The notes beneath the pieces are model-generated. The model searched no databases, was not told the DNA's origin, and worked only from the letters and a program-made list of their open reading frames with translations. The position numbers and the translations under genes are program-made. From NCBI RefSeq assembly GCF_028473645.1, contig NZ_CP097269.1, positions 3,676,001 to 3,740,000 of the forward strand: a stretch of DNA of 64,000 nt, written 5' to 3'. Positions 24,947 to 33,594 of the stretch are shown one piece after another. This DNA comes from Acidovorax sp. GBBC 1281 (GTDB lineage Bacteria; Pseudomonadota; Gammaproteobacteria; Burkholderiales; Burkholderiaceae_C). The stretch's first letter is position 1, and the number at the start of each line of letters is the position of its first letter.

Positions 24947-26209
24947 CTAGAAGTAGCCGTGCGATGGCACCTGCACCTCTTCGTCGTTCGCCGCACTGCC
25001 GGCCCCCACGGGTTCCTGCACCACCACCTGGTTTCGCCCGCCTTGCTTGGCCATGTACATCGCAGCATCGGCGCGGGCGAAGAACTCGAGGGCGGTTTCG
25101 CCCAGCACGTACTGGGTGACACCGATCGACACCGTCACCCGGCCCCGCAGACGGGGGTTTTCCCAAGCGTGCGACTCCACCTGCACGCGGATGCGCTCGC
25201 AGGTGTTCAGCGCGGGCAGCAAGGGCGTCGCAGGAAAGATCACCAGGAATTCTTCGCCACCGTACCGGCCGAAGTAATCGTCGGCCCGCACAGCGCCCTG
25301 CCCCAGCTTGGCAAAGGTGCGAAGCACTTCGTCCCCTTCCAGGTGGCCCATTTCGTCGTTGATCCGCTTGAAGTGATCCAGATCCACCACGGCCATGCAA
25401 AGCGGAATGCCGCTTTCGTCCGCCAACTGCTTTTGCTCTTCGAGGGCGGCCAGGACAGACCGTCGGTTCAGGCATCCCGCCAGAGCGTCGCGGCGCGCGC
25501 TTTCGGTAATGGAGCGCACTTCGCTGCTTTTCTTTTGCAGCAACCGGTGCAACATGCGCACACGCCCCATCAACAGCACATAGGCGGGTAATGCCAGTGC
25601 CAGGGACACGATATGCAGCACTTCCAGGCGCAGCAAGGCGGTATTTTCGTTCTGGGCATAGTGCAGACCGCTGATCGCGCCGTAGACCGCGAGGATACCG
25701 ACGCACACCGCCAGTGCCATGTTGCGCGACAGGGTGAACAGGCCATAGGCCATGACCACGAACAAAAACGGCGCCAAGGCAATCTGCGTGACGGGCTCCA
25801 GATAAAAAACCAGAAGCAATGCGCCCGCCGAGCCGATCACGATGGGCAACCGCATTTGGCGGTCGGCGAAATGCTCGTGCACACCCAAATAGAAAAGGCC
25901 CATGAAAGCGACCACCAGCAATGCGATGAGGGCCGCGACCATCAGCACCGTGGAAAAACCCACCACGCCCAAGGCAAAGTAAACCAGCACGCAAGCCAGA
26001 TACAGCAAGCACAGCAGGACCGGCACCATCCGCGTGCGAGGGCGGTCCATCCGCCGTCGCAGCATCAAGGCCACCCCCAGCTCCGATTGGGGTGAATGCG
26101 TGGAGGGCTCGAGCTCGTGCAACTCTTCGCTCATTGGAAACGCATCCGTATTTTCAAAGCGCATGCGCCGGCGGGCACGTAACGTGTCCCATAAATCCCT
26201 AAAACCCAT
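24947..26209 (-). CDS. membrane diguanylate cyclase (six-helix sensor, GGEEF)
   Basis: Protein of 420 residues: a cytoplasmic N-terminus of about 55 residues, about six transmembrane helices (60-220), then a GGDEF-type domain (about 240-400). The active-site motif is GGEEF at 317-321, a functional variant, with an RxxD I-site (RADD) at 308-311. It lacks EAL or HD-GYP domains, so it should only synthesise cyclic di-GMP. ATG 26209 is used; ATG at residue 16 or 26 is possible. The sensor region has no recognised named domain. A dyad lies 66 bases upstream of the start. Confidence 0.9.
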   Translation of the reverse strand: MGFRDLWDTLRARRRMRFENTDAFPMSEELHELEPSTHSPQSELGVALMLRRRMDRPRTRMVPVLLCLLYLACVLVYFALGVVGFSTVLMVAALIALLVVAFMGLFYLGVHEHFADRQMRLPIVIGSAGALLLVFYLEPVTQIALAPFLFVVMAYGLFTLSRNMALAVCVGILAVYGAISGLHYAQNENTALLRLEVLHIVSLALALPAYVLLMGRVRMLHRLLQKKSSEVRSITESARRDALAGCLNRRSVLAALEEQKQLADESGIPLCMAVVDLDHFKRINDEMGHLEGDEVLRTFAKLGQGAVRADDYFGRYGGEEFLVIFPATPLLPALNTCERIRVQVESHAWENPRLRGRVTVSIGVTQYVLGETALEFFARADAAMYMAKQGGRNQVVVQEPVGAGSAANDEEVQVPSHGYF

Positions 26210-26662
26210 GGAAGTGTTTCCTTACGATCGAACCGATGCTCGCGCCTTGACCAGTGATAAGCAAAATTTCATTGCCAATATTACATATTGGTTCATTCAG
26301 GACAATAGTCGAAGCGCAATAGATAGGCTTTCTTGATGTCCCATTCAGGAAATCGAGAGAGTGGGCGGTTTAAACGGACCTTGCATACAAGCCTTTACCC
26401 AATAAGGCAGTAAGACAGCAGCCCGTCGCACGGCAACGCGCCCCCGGCGCGGGCTCCGAGCCTAACCGGGTCGCGCGTTCTCATTTCAGCGAATGCGAAC
26501 CGAATTGCGCGGTAAACACCCGTTGGCGCTTGGAAAGAACGGCAGCTTAAAGGCCAATGGAGGTTGCTTGGTTTCCCCCGTCAACGGTTCCAACCAGTGA
26601 GAAGCGGTCAAATACCATATGAAACATATATACTTCACATACTTTTCGCATAGAGGTGACTG
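26210..26662. promoter_or_regulatory. 453-base divergent region between the diguanylate cyclase and the ParD-like gene
   Basis: No gene is seen. A perfect dyad CCAATA-N5-TATTGG lies at 26275-26291, upstream of the leftward diguanylate cyclase. Near the rightward gene, about 26612-26655, the sequence becomes AT-rich with several CATAT/CATAC repeats, followed by a GAGGTGACTG ribosome-binding site before ATG 26663. These repeats could be the operator of the ParD-like protein, as such antitoxins usually repress their own promoter. Confidence 0.45.
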
Positions 26663-26917
26663 ATGGGAATCGTCAAAATTTCGGATCTGATGCATGAAAA
26701 CCTGCGCGTGGCAGGCAACGCACTCAGCCGATCGATCAATGCGCAGGCCGAGCACTGGATGCGCGTCGGCATGCTCACCGAGCTGTATCCGGAGTTGAAC
26801 CACCGGGAAATCTGCCAGCTGCTGATCCGCGCCGAGCTCGCCGGGGGACTGGACATCTCGGTGGCTGCCACGGCCTCCTCGGGCAAGCCCGCCCCCTCCT
26901 CGCCCGGGCAGCACTGA
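26663..26917 (+). CDS. ParD-like antitoxin-family protein
   Basis: Protein of 84 residues beginning MGIVKISDLMHENLRVAGNA, a ribbon-helix-helix type start seen in the ParD-like antitoxin family (DUF3423). The body is helical (AEHWMRVGMLTELYPELNHREICQLLI) and the last 18 residues are a low-complexity Ala/Ser/Pro tail. A strong GAGGTGA ribosome-binding site supports the start. The stop overlaps the start of the methionine aminopeptidase gene by one base (TGATG). No toxin of the RelE/ParE type is next to it, so either it is solitary or the aminopeptidase fills the partner position; the second reading is inference. Confidence 0.75.
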   Translation: MGIVKISDLMHENLRVAGNALSRSINAQAEHWMRVGMLTELYPELNHREICQLLIRAELAGGLDISVAATASSGKPAPSSPGQH

Positions 26918-27729
26918 TGGCCAGCGACATTCGCATCAAGTCGGCCGAGCAGATCGCGATGGCCCGGCAGGCCGGGCAACTGGCCGCGGAGGTCCTCAGC
27001 ATGGTGGCACCCCACGTCGTGCCCGGCGTAAGCACTGAAGCGCTCGACCGCATCTGCCATGACCACATCGTGAATGTCCAGGGCGCCATTCCAGCCAATG
27101 TGGGCTACCAGGGGTACCCCAAGACCATCCTGACCTCCGTCAACCAGGTGGTTTGCCATGGCATTCCCTCGGCGGACAAGATCCTGAAGCGGGGCGACAT
27201 CATTAACATCGATGTCGCCGTCATCAAGGATGGCTGGTTCGGCGACACCAGCCGCATGTATTTCGTCGGTGCCCCCAGCACCTTGGCGCGGCGCCTGGTG
27301 GACACGACCTACGAAGCCCTGCGGGCAGGCATCCAGCAAGTCCGGCCCGGAGCGACGCTGGGCGATATCGGCCATTCCATCCAGTCGGTCGCCCACCGCG
27401 AGCATTTCAGCGTGGTGCGCGAATACTGCGGACACGGCATCGGTCAGGTCTATCACGAAGACCTGCAAGTGCTGCACTACGGCCGGTGCGGAGAGGGGCT
27501 GCGGCTGGAGCCTGGCATGGTGTTCACCATCGAGCCGATGCTCAACGCCGGCCAGAGGGAGACCCGGCAACTGTCCGACGGGTGGACCGTGGTGACGAAG
27601 GACCGATCCCTGTCCGCCCAGTGGGAGCACATGGTGGCGGTCACGCCCGAGGGGTACGAGGTGCTCACCGCCTGGCCCGACGGGACGGGCACCTACCCGC
27701 CGCTGGTGGCCGGCGAACGAGCCCCTTGA
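26917..27729 (+). CDS. map: methionine aminopeptidase, type I
   Basis: Removes the initiator Met from nascent proteins. All metal ligands are visible: Asp 99 and Asp 110 (NIDVAVIKDGWFGDTSRM), His 173 (CGHGIGQVYHED), Glu 206 (FTIEPM) and Glu 237 (QWEHMV); His 81 matches the substrate-contacting His. Length 270 is slightly above the E. coli enzyme's 264. It overlaps the ParD-like gene by one base and so is translationally coupled to it, not located beside rpsB as the housekeeping map usually is. This suggests a second, specialised copy; whether another map exists cannot be seen here. Confidence 0.93.
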   Translation: MASDIRIKSAEQIAMARQAGQLAAEVLSMVAPHVVPGVSTEALDRICHDHIVNVQGAIPANVGYQGYPKTILTSVNQVVCHGIPSADKILKRGDIINIDVAVIKDGWFGDTSRMYFVGAPSTLARRLVDTTYEALRAGIQQVRPGATLGDIGHSIQSVAHREHFSVVREYCGHGIGQVYHEDLQVLHYGRCGEGLRLEPGMVFTIEPMLNAGQRETRQLSDGWTVVTKDRSLSAQWEHMVAVTPEGYEVLTAWPDGTGTYPPLVAGERAP

Positions 27730-27747
27730 TCCCAGGCCTGCAGCGGC

Positions 27748-28749
27748 TTACCTCAGGATGGGCGTGACGCCGGGCAACTCGCACGCGTAGATCGCATTGC
27801 GCAGGGCGGCGATGACCTCGTAGCGTGGAAAGCTCCTGCGCCAGGCCAGCACGATCCGGCGCACGGGTGGCGGCTGACCGGTCTCCTGCTGGATGGGCAG
27901 GTAGCGGATCTGGCTGTCGTCGTTGCGGCGGCGTTTTTCGGCGGGATGCTCGTCGTCCTTGCGCCGTTTGTAGCCCGAATGCATCTGGTCCTGCGGCACC
28001 GACAGCCGCGGCACGAGGGTGATGCCCATGCCCCGCGAGACCATGTGCTTGATGGTTTCCAGCGAGTAGCCTTCGAAGGTGTGGCTCACCCCTTCTGCGT
28101 CGCCCAGCGCTGGCGCGGCCTCGGGGCTCAAAGCCTCCAGATGTTCCCGCAAACCCTCGTCGGCCTCCAGCAGCAGCAGGGTCTCGCCCTGCAACTCGGT
28201 CGTGGAGACGCTTTCACGCTGGGCCAGGATGTGCGAGGCAGGCACCGCGGCGATCAGGGGTTCGTCGTACAGGGCCGCCTTGGCCAGGCCGGTGGAGCGA
28301 AAGGGCTCGGCCATGATGGCGCAATCGATCTCCCCAGTGCCCAGCATTTCGATCAGCCGCTCCGTGAAGCTGCCCTTGAGAATGAGCTCCATCTGCGGCG
28401 TGCGGGCCTTGGAGTGGTGCACCAGCTCGGGCAGCAGATACGGACCGACGGTATAGGACACGCCGATCTTGATCGTGCCGGCCAGCGGGTCCTTGCCGCG
28501 CTGGGCGATTTTCTGGATGGCGGCCGCATGCTCGAGGATACGACGGGCTTCGTAGACGATCTCCTCGCCCACCGGCGTGACCGACACCTGCCCCGCCGTG
28601 CGCTCGAACAGCTTGAGTTCCAGTTCCTCTTCCAGCTTCTTGATGGCCATCGACAGCGAGGGCTGGGAGACATTGCAAAGGTGGGCTGCGCGGCTGAAAC
28701 GCTTTTCCTGCGCAAGGGCGACGATGTACTTGAGTTCGGTGAGCGTCAT
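27748..28749 (-). CDS. OxyR-like LysR-family regulator lacking the redox cysteines
   Basis: LysR regulator of 333 residues with high similarity in layout to OxyR: start MTLTELKYIVALAQEKRFSRAAH, SQPSLSMAIKKLEEEL recognition helix, and GMGITLVP in the effector domain. OxyR normally has two Cys in a segment resembling GHCLRDQALEVC that form the peroxide-sensing disulfide. Here the aligned segment reads EADEGLREHLEALSPE, with no Cys. The effector domain also contains a Lys/Arg-rich insertion of roughly 20 residues (YKRRKDDEHPAEKRRRN). So peroxide sensing by the classic mechanism is unlikely. It may respond to another signal or be a divergent paralogue. Confidence 0.85.
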   Translation of the reverse strand: MTLTELKYIVALAQEKRFSRAAHLCNVSQPSLSMAIKKLEEELELKLFERTAGQVSVTPVGEEIVYEARRILEHAAAIQKIAQRGKDPLAGTIKIGVSYTVGPYLLPELVHHSKARTPQMELILKGSFTERLIEMLGTGEIDCAIMAEPFRSTGLAKAALYDEPLIAAVPASHILAQRESVSTTELQGETLLLLEADEGLREHLEALSPEAAPALGDAEGVSHTFEGYSLETIKHMVSRGMGITLVPRLSVPQDQMHSGYKRRKDDEHPAEKRRRNDDSQIRYLPIQQETGQPPPVRRIVLAWRRSFPRYEVIAALRNAIYACELPGVTPILR

Positions 28750-28951
28750 TGTCTGGGGCGAAAAGGGACGGCAGCTGGGGTGACTCGGTTTAACACCAAT
28801 CCATGAAGCAAGTATTACGCTGATTTCATTGCGCCGACTGAATACGCCGATGCGGGCATCGCGTCATTGCCTGCGCCAGGACCGGGGGTGCACCGGGGGC
28901 ACGGTAGCACCCTCCTGGCCACCGCTGGTTTCCAACCGCTTCACCAGACGC

Positions 28952-30394
28952 TCACTGCGCCCCTGCCCCGCCTTCCCACCGCGCCTGCCATCCCCCACCC
29001 AGCGCCTGCACCAGCGTGGCGGCCGCCAGCTGTCGGTTCACCTGCAGCTGCAGCAGCGCGCGCCGTGCCGACAGCGCGGTGACCTGGGCCGTCACCACCT
29101 CGGTGTAGCTCACCTGGCCCTCGCGGTAGCGGTTCAGCAGTTGCTGCTCGGTGAGGTTGGCGGCCGACACGGCTTCCTGGCGCAAAGGCTCCTGCGCCTG
29201 CAGCGTGCGCAGCACGGTGAGCTGGTCCTCCACGTCTTGGAAGGCAGTCAGCACCGTCTGGCGGTAGGTGGCCGCGCGGGCGTCGCGGGCGGCCTCGGCC
29301 CCTTCCACCCGGGCGGCGATGGCGCCGCCGTCGAACACCGTCTGCGCCACCGACAGCCCCAGCGACCACAGCGCGCCGGAGGCGCTGAACAGATCGCCCA
29401 CGCTGGTGCCGCTGCGGCCCAGCGAGGCCGTGAGGCTCAGGCTGGGGTAATAGGCCGAGCGCTGCACGCCGATCTGCGCATTGGCCGCGGCCACCGCACG
29501 TTCGGCCGCAGCGATGTCGGGGCGGCGCTGCAGCAGGGTCGACGGAATGCCTGCGGGCACCTCGGGGGCCCGCATGTTCCAGGGCGCGGGCGGCAGCGTG
29601 AACGAGGCCGGTGCCACCCCCGTCAACACGGCGATGGCGTGTTCGTAGCGGGCGCGGTTTTGCTGCATGGTGGCGAGATCCGCGCGCGCGTTGGCCAGCT
29701 GGGTGCGGGCCTGCAGCACGTCGGAGTTGGCCACCACGCCAGCGGCGTAGCGGTTCTGGGCGATCTGCAGGCTGCGCTCGTAGCCCTGCACGGTGGCCTG
29801 CAGCAGGTCGATTTCGGCATCGGCTTCGCGCAGCTGGAAATAGGCCGACACCAGCGAGCCCACGGCAGACAGCCGGGCAGAAGCCAGATCGGCTTCGCTG
29901 GCCTGGGCATTGGCGCTGGCGTTGTCCACTGCACCGCCCAGGCGCCCCCACAGATCGGGTGCCCAGTCCGCACCCAGTGCCGCCTGGGTGGTGGTACCGC
30001 GGCGGGTGGAGCCTTCGCCGCCCGCGCGCGAGCCGCTGCCCGACAGGCTGACCGAGGGCAACAGGCCGGCGCGCTGCTCGCGCACCAGCGCCTGCGCCTG
30101 GGCGTAGGCCGCCACGGCGGCAGCGATGTTCTGGTTGGACAGTTGCACCTGCGAGGCGAGGCGGTTCAGGTCGTCGTCCTGGAACAGCGTCCACCAGTCG
30201 CCGCGGTCGATCGCATCGGCGGGCGCGGCGGGCTGCCACACCGCCCCCGCTTCCTTGAAGGCGGTGGGCAGGGGCAGTTCGGGACGCTGGTACACGGGCG
30301 CCACGGAGCAGGCGGCCAGGGGCAGCAGCGCGCCCAGGCAGGCCACGCGCACGGCGCGGGGTGCCCAGGCAAGGGAGGGAAAAGCGGATGTCAT
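28952..30394 (-). CDS. RND efflux outer-membrane factor (NodT/OprM family lipoprotein)
   Basis: Outer-membrane channel of the tripartite pump, 480 residues. The signal peptide ends in a lipobox LAAC at about residues 26-29, so the mature protein is lipid-anchored. Two outer-membrane efflux protein repeats follow (about 65-265 and 290-465), with the typical AYFQLREADAEIDLLQATV and RRPDIAAAERAVAAANAQIG segments. The start overlaps the stop of the upstream permease gene by four bases (ATGA at 30391-30394), indicating coupled translation. It is the last gene of the four-gene efflux operon. Confidence 0.93.
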   Translation of the reverse strand: MTSAFPSLAWAPRAVRVACLGALLPLAACSVAPVYQRPELPLPTAFKEAGAVWQPAAPADAIDRGDWWTLFQDDDLNRLASQVQLSNQNIAAAVAAYAQAQALVREQRAGLLPSVSLSGSGSRAGGEGSTRRGTTTQAALGADWAPDLWGRLGGAVDNASANAQASEADLASARLSAVGSLVSAYFQLREADAEIDLLQATVQGYERSLQIAQNRYAAGVVANSDVLQARTQLANARADLATMQQNRARYEHAIAVLTGVAPASFTLPPAPWNMRAPEVPAGIPSTLLQRRPDIAAAERAVAAANAQIGVQRSAYYPSLSLTASLGRSGTSVGDLFSASGALWSLGLSVAQTVFDGGAIAARVEGAEAARDARAATYRQTVLTAFQDVEDQLTVLRTLQAQEPLRQEAVSAANLTEQQLLNRYREGQVSYTEVVTAQVTALSARRALLQLQVNRQLAAATLVQALGGGWQARWEGGAGAQ

Positions 30395-33300
30395 GGTTGT
30401 TGCAGTGGAGACGCAGCGGCACCCGCAGGCGGGGCCGCGCGGCTCAGTTGGTGTTCGTTGGCGGAGCGCCGGCGCAGCTTGTCCAGCAGCACGTAGACCA
30501 CCGGGGTGGTGAGCAAGGTCAGCAGCTGGCTGGCGATCAGGCCGCCGATGATGGCCACGCCCAGCGGCTGGCGCAACTCGGAGCCCTGCCCGAAGCCGAT
30601 GGCCAGCGGCAAGGCGCCCAGCGCGGCCGCCAGCGTGGTCATCAGGATGGGACGAAAGCGCAGCATGCAGGCCTCGCGCACCGCCTCCAGCGCCGACAGG
30701 CCCCGGGCGCGCTCGGCCTCCAGCGCGAAGTCGATGATGAGGATGGCGTTCTTCTTCACGATGCCGATCAGCAAGAACACGCCGATGAGCGCAATGATGG
30801 TGAACTGCATGTTGAACAGCAGCAGCGCCAGCACCGCCCCCACGCCGGCCGAAGGCAAGGTGGTCAGCACGGTGATGGGATGGATCAGGCTTTCGTACAG
30901 CACGCCCAGCACAATGTAGATCACTACGATGGCCGCCAGGATCAGGAAGAACTGCTGCGACTGCGATTGCTGGAACCCGAGGGCCGTGCCCTGGAAGCTG
31001 CCGCGCACGTTGGTGGGCATGGCGATGTCGGCCTCTGCCTGCTCGATGACCTGTCTCGCCTGGCTCAGCGATGTGTTCCCGTCCAGGTTGAACGAGATCG
31101 TCGTGGCCAGTTCGCCGTCCTGGTGGTTGATGGAGGTGGGCGAGGCCCGCTCCACCACCTTGGCGATGGCACTCAGCGGGACCATGGTCGATGCCGTGTT
31201 GCTCAGCACCTGCCCCGTGGAGGCACCGCGCTGGCCCGGATTGGCGGCCGTGCCGGTGGCCCCGGTCGGGTTGGACGCCACGAAGATGTCGGCCAGCGCC
31301 GGCGGGCCCTTGGTGTATTCCGGCGCCCACTCCATGATGACCGAGTACTGGTTCAGCTCGCCGTAGATGGTCGCCACCGAGCGCTGGCCGAAGGCGTTGT
31401 AGAGCGCGCTGTCGATGGCCGAGGCGCTCACGCCCAGGCGCGAGGCGCTGGCGCGGTCCACCTCCACATAGGTCTCCACGCCGTTGTCGGCCTGGTCGGT
31501 GTCCACGTCGGTCAGCAGTTCTTCCTGCTTCAGGCGCTCGGCCAGGCGCGTGGCCCACAGCCGCATGTCGGCCAGGTTGTCGCTCTTGAGGGTGTACTGG
31601 TAGGTCGAATTGCTGGAGCGCCCGCCCATGCGCAGGTCCTGCACCGGGCTCAGGAACACCTGCAGGCCGGTGATCTGCGCCAGCTGCGGCCGCAGGCGCC
31701 CGATCACGGCGTTGCTGCTGTCGGCGCGTTCGCCCACGGGCTTCAGGTTCACGAACAGAAAGCCCCCGCCCGCCCGCCCACCACCGGAAAAGCCCACCAC
31801 CGTGTCCACCGCCGGATCGTTGCGGATGATGCCCACCGCCTGGCGCAGCTTGCGCGCCAGGGCGTCGGAGGAGATGCTCTGGTCGGCCCGCAGCCCGCCG
31901 TTGAGCTGGCCGTTGTCCTGCTGCGGAAAGTAGCCCTTGGGAATCTTGGTGAACAGGTACACGTTGAGCCCGATCACCGCCAGCAGCACCAGCATGACCA
32001 GCGCCTTGCTCGCCAGCGCCCAGTCCAGGCTGTGGGCGTAGCCGCGCAGCATGCCGTCGTAGCCCCGCTCGGCCCAGCGCGCGAAGCGGCCGGAGGGCTT
32101 GGCCTGGGCGGGGTCTTCCGAGCGCAGCAGCCACGCGCACATCATCGGCGTGGTGGTGAGCGAGATCACCAGCGAGATCGCCACCGCCACCGACAGCGTG
32201 ACCGCGAATTCGCGGAAGAGGCGCCCCACCTGCCCGTCCATGAACAGCAGCGGGATGAACACCGCCACCAGCGACAGGCTGATCGACAGCACCGTGAAGC
32301 CCACCTCGCGCGCGCCCAGCAGCGCCGCGGCCATGCGGTCCATGCCGGCCTCGATGTGGCGGCTGGTGTTCTCCAGCACCACGATGGCATCGTCCACCAC
32401 GAAGCCGGTGGCCACCGTGAGGGCCATCAGGCTGAGGTTGTTCAGGCTGAAGCCCAGAAAATACATGATGCCGAAGGTGCCCAGCAGCGACACCACCGTG
32501 GCCACCGCCGGAATGACCGTGGCGCGCGCCTTGCGCAGGAACAGGCCCACCACCAGCACCACCAGCGCGATGGAGACCATGAGCGTGAACTCGATCTCGC
32601 GCAGCGACGAGCGGATGGAATTGGTGCTGTCCGACGCCACCGATACCTGGATGTCCTGCGGCAGCTGCGCCTGCAGGTCGGGCAGCAGCGCACGCACGCC
32701 GTCCACCGTGTCGATGATGTTGGCGCCCGGCTGGCGCGTGATGAGTACGATGATGGCCGGGTCGCCGTTGAACAGGCCCAGCGTGCGCGTGTTCTCCACG
32801 CCATTGACCACGCGCGCCACGTCGCCCAGGCGCACTGGGGCGTTGTTGCGCCAGGCGATCACCAGCGAGGCGTAGTCGGACGCCTTGCGCGAGGGCGAAG
32901 GCGTGTAGATCTGCAGGCGCTTGCCGTCGCCTTCGATGGCGCCCTTGGGTCGGTTGGCGTTGGAGGCCTGGATGGCTGCGCGCACGTCTTCGGTGCTGAT
33001 GCCGTAGCGGTTGAGCGCGAACGGCAGCAGTTCCACGCGCACCGCGGGCAGCGAGCCACCGCCGATCTCGACCTCGCCCACGCCCGCCACCTGCGAGATG
33101 CGCTGACTCACCACGTTGGAGACCGCGTCGTAGATCTCGCCCGGCGTGCGCGTCTTGGAGGTCAGCGTGAGGATGATGACGGGCGCATCCGCCGGATTGC
33201 GCTTGCGGTAGGTGGGGTTGCTGCGCAGCGTGGCCGGCAGGTCCACGCGCGATGCGTTGATGGCCGCCTGCACCTCGCGCGCGGCGCTGTCGATGTTGCG

Positions 33301-33594
33301 GCTCAGGTCGAACTGCAGGCTCACGCGGGCCGAGCCGGTCGAGCTGCTGGATGTCATCTCGTTCACGCCCGCGATCACGCCCAGCCGGCGCTCCAGCGGC
33401 GTGGCCACGCTGGTGGCCATGGTCTCGGGGCTGGCGCCCGCTAGGCTGGCCGACACCGAGATGGCCGGGTAATCCACCTGCGGCAGTGGCGCCACCGGCA
33501 GCACGAAGAACGCGGCGATGCCCGCCAGCGCCATGCCGATGGTCAGCAGCACGGTGGCGACCGGGCGCTCGACGAAGGGGCGCGACAGGTTCAT
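30391..33594 (-). CDS. muxC: RND multidrug efflux permease, MuxC/MdtC type
   Basis: Inner-membrane proton antiporter of 1067 residues. It has twelve predicted transmembrane helices and two large periplasmic loops. The proton-relay Asp pair is present in [19 protein letters not shown] in helix 4. The start [17 protein letters not shown] is typical. In MuxABC/MdtABC systems two different permease subunits form a heterotrimer; this one and the next gene fit that pattern. Its ATG overlaps the stop of the MuxB-type gene by four bases. Substrates in relatives include novobiocin, bile salts, aztreonam and flavonoids; here unknown. Confidence 0.92.
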   Translation of the reverse strand: MNLSRPFVERPVATVLLTIGMALAGIAAFFVLPVAPLPQVDYPAISVSASLAGASPETMATSVATPLERRLGVIAGVNEMTSSSSTGSARVSLQFDLSRNIDSAAREVQAAINASRVDLPATLRSNPTYRKRNPADAPVIILTLTSKTRTPGEIYDAVSNVVSQRISQVAGVGEVEIGGGSLPAVRVELLPFALNRYGISTEDVRAAIQASNANRPKGAIEGDGKRLQIYTPSPSRKASDYASLVIAWRNNAPVRLGDVARVVNGVENTRTLGLFNGDPAIIVLITRQPGANIIDTVDGVRALLPDLQAQLPQDIQVSVASDSTNSIRSSLREIEFTLMVSIALVVLVVGLFLRKARATVIPAVATVVSLLGTFGIMYFLGFSLNNLSLMALTVATGFVVDDAIVVLENTSRHIEAGMDRMAAALLGAREVGFTVLSISLSLVAVFIPLLFMDGQVGRLFREFAVTLSVAVAISLVISLTTTPMMCAWLLRSEDPAQAKPSGRFARWAERGYDGMLRGYAHSLDWALASKALVMLVLLAVIGLNVYLFTKIPKGYFPQQDNGQLNGGLRADQSISSDALARKLRQAVGIIRNDPAVDTVVGFSGGGRAGGGFLFVNLKPVGERADSSNAVIGRLRPQLAQITGLQVFLSPVQDLRMGGRSSNSTYQYTLKSDNLADMRLWATRLAERLKQEELLTDVDTDQADNGVETYVEVDRASASRLGVSASAIDSALYNAFGQRSVATIYGELNQYSVIMEWAPEYTKGPPALADIFVASNPTGATGTAANPGQRGASTGQVLSNTASTMVPLSAIAKVVERASPTSINHQDGELATTISFNLDGNTSLSQARQVIEQAEADIAMPTNVRGSFQGTALGFQQSQSQQFFLILAAIVVIYIVLGVLYESLIHPITVLTTLPSAGVGAVLALLLFNMQFTIIALIGVFLLIGIVKKNAILIIDFALEAERARGLSALEAVREACMLRFRPILMTTLAAALGALPLAIGFGQGSELRQPLGVAIIGGLIASQLLTLLTTPVVYVLLDKLRRRSANEHQLSRAAPPAGAAASPLQQP

